The translations under genes and the position numbers were made by a program. This document shows, one piece after another, positions 15,441-15,512 of a DNA stretch of 15,512 bases. This DNA comes from Rickettsiales bacterium (lineage in GTDB: Bacteria > Pseudomonadota > Alphaproteobacteria > Rickettsiales > Anaplasmataceae). Under the pieces are notes generated by a model that was given only the letters and a program-made list of their open reading frames with translations, did not search any database and had not been told where the DNA came from. How positions within the stretch are numbered: position 1 is the first letter of the stretch; each line of letters begins with the position of its first letter. The stretch lies in assembly GCA_031286185.1 (NCBI GenBank), contig JAITUS010000134.1:1-15512 (forward strand), written 5' to 3'.

Positions 15441-15512
15441 ATGACAAAATTCAGTAAAAAACTCAGGGTATTTTTTGGCGGATTGTATCAAATTATAGCG
15501 GCTGCATGTCTT
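15441..15512 (+). CDS. Start of the second small-peptide reading frame (cut by window end)
   Basis: ATG at 15441 opens 24 codons without a stop to the window end: MTKFSKKLRVFF, then a hydrophobic segment GGLYQIIAAACL. It is the same as the first 24 residues of the frame at 11472-11365 except Gly for Cys at position 13. The upstream leader (about 15403-15440) is identical in both copies. Whether it stops after 35 codons like the other copy or continues into a longer protein cannot be seen. Confidence 0.45.
   Translation, partial: MTKFSKKLRVFFGGLYQIIAAACL

Larger units (their letters stand above)
15343..15512 (+). repeat. Long inverted repeat, right copy (reaches the window end)
   Basis: This is the reverse-complement partner of 11401-11571. 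The order is promoter, operator-like repeat, leader, then the ATG reading frame. It is cut by the end of the window, so its true length is unknown. Confidence 0.88.

Noticed and set aside
1..15512. Search by eye for tRNA genes, CRISPR repeats, riboswitches and restriction or toxin-antitoxin gene pairs
   Set aside because: No cloverleaf-like segments, regularly spaced repeats or recognisable defence genes were seen. The only toxin-like candidate is the small peptide frame, reported separately.

Overview
The window looks like a piece of a Wolbachia chromosome (Alphaproteobacteria, Rickettsiales). It is AT-rich, housekeeping genes stand as singles or pairs on both strands, the protein sequences are of Rickettsiales type (UvrB, cytochrome bc1, HslVU, a GshA of the PF08886 type), and short palindromic repeats occur, two of them inside coding genes. 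The strain cannot be told from this stretch.

Layout. The left edge holds the 5' end of an IS5-like transposase (minus strand, running off the window). A minus-strand block follows: uvrB (nucleotide excision repair), petC and petB (cytochrome c1 and b of respiratory complex III, joined by a 1-nt TAATG overlap), ubiB (ubiquinone biosynthesis) and a znuC-like ABC ATPase that overlaps ubiB by ATGA. A znuA-like zinc-binding protein is divergent from znuC, and the two start codons overlap. ndk is on the minus strand. Then, on the plus strand, come an unknown membrane protein, hemH (ferrochelatase, starting at GTG directly after the previous stop) and a second unknown membrane protein. The right part has about 470 bp without a conventional gene, gshA (glutamate-cysteine ligase, minus), hslV-hslU (plus), a frameshifted small gene, and the start of another reading frame at the right edge.

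Two things stand out. First, petC and hemH each carry a copy of one 72-73 bp double-hairpin repeat inside the reading frame: ahead of the signal peptide in petC, and as exactly 24 extra codons in hemH. This matches the protein-coding palindromic elements known in Rickettsia and Wolbachia. Second, a repeat of about 170 bp at 11343-11571 and 15343-15512 is present in opposite orientations around gshA-hslVU. Each copy contains a sigma70-like promoter with a 17-bp spacer, an operator-like inverted repeat over the -10 and start site, a short leader, and an ATG reading frame for a very small hydrophobic peptide beginning MTKFSKKLRVFF. In the complete (left) copy this frame is only 35 codons long. 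It may be an undescribed multicopy small-membrane-peptide module, or the duplicated front of a longer gene.

Together the genes cover respiration and its cofactors (petBC, ubiB, hemH), redox balance (gshA), zinc import (znuAC), nucleotide balance (ndk), DNA repair (uvrB) and protein quality control (hslVU). Much of the rest is strain- or genus-specific material. No tRNA, rRNA or CRISPR array was seen.
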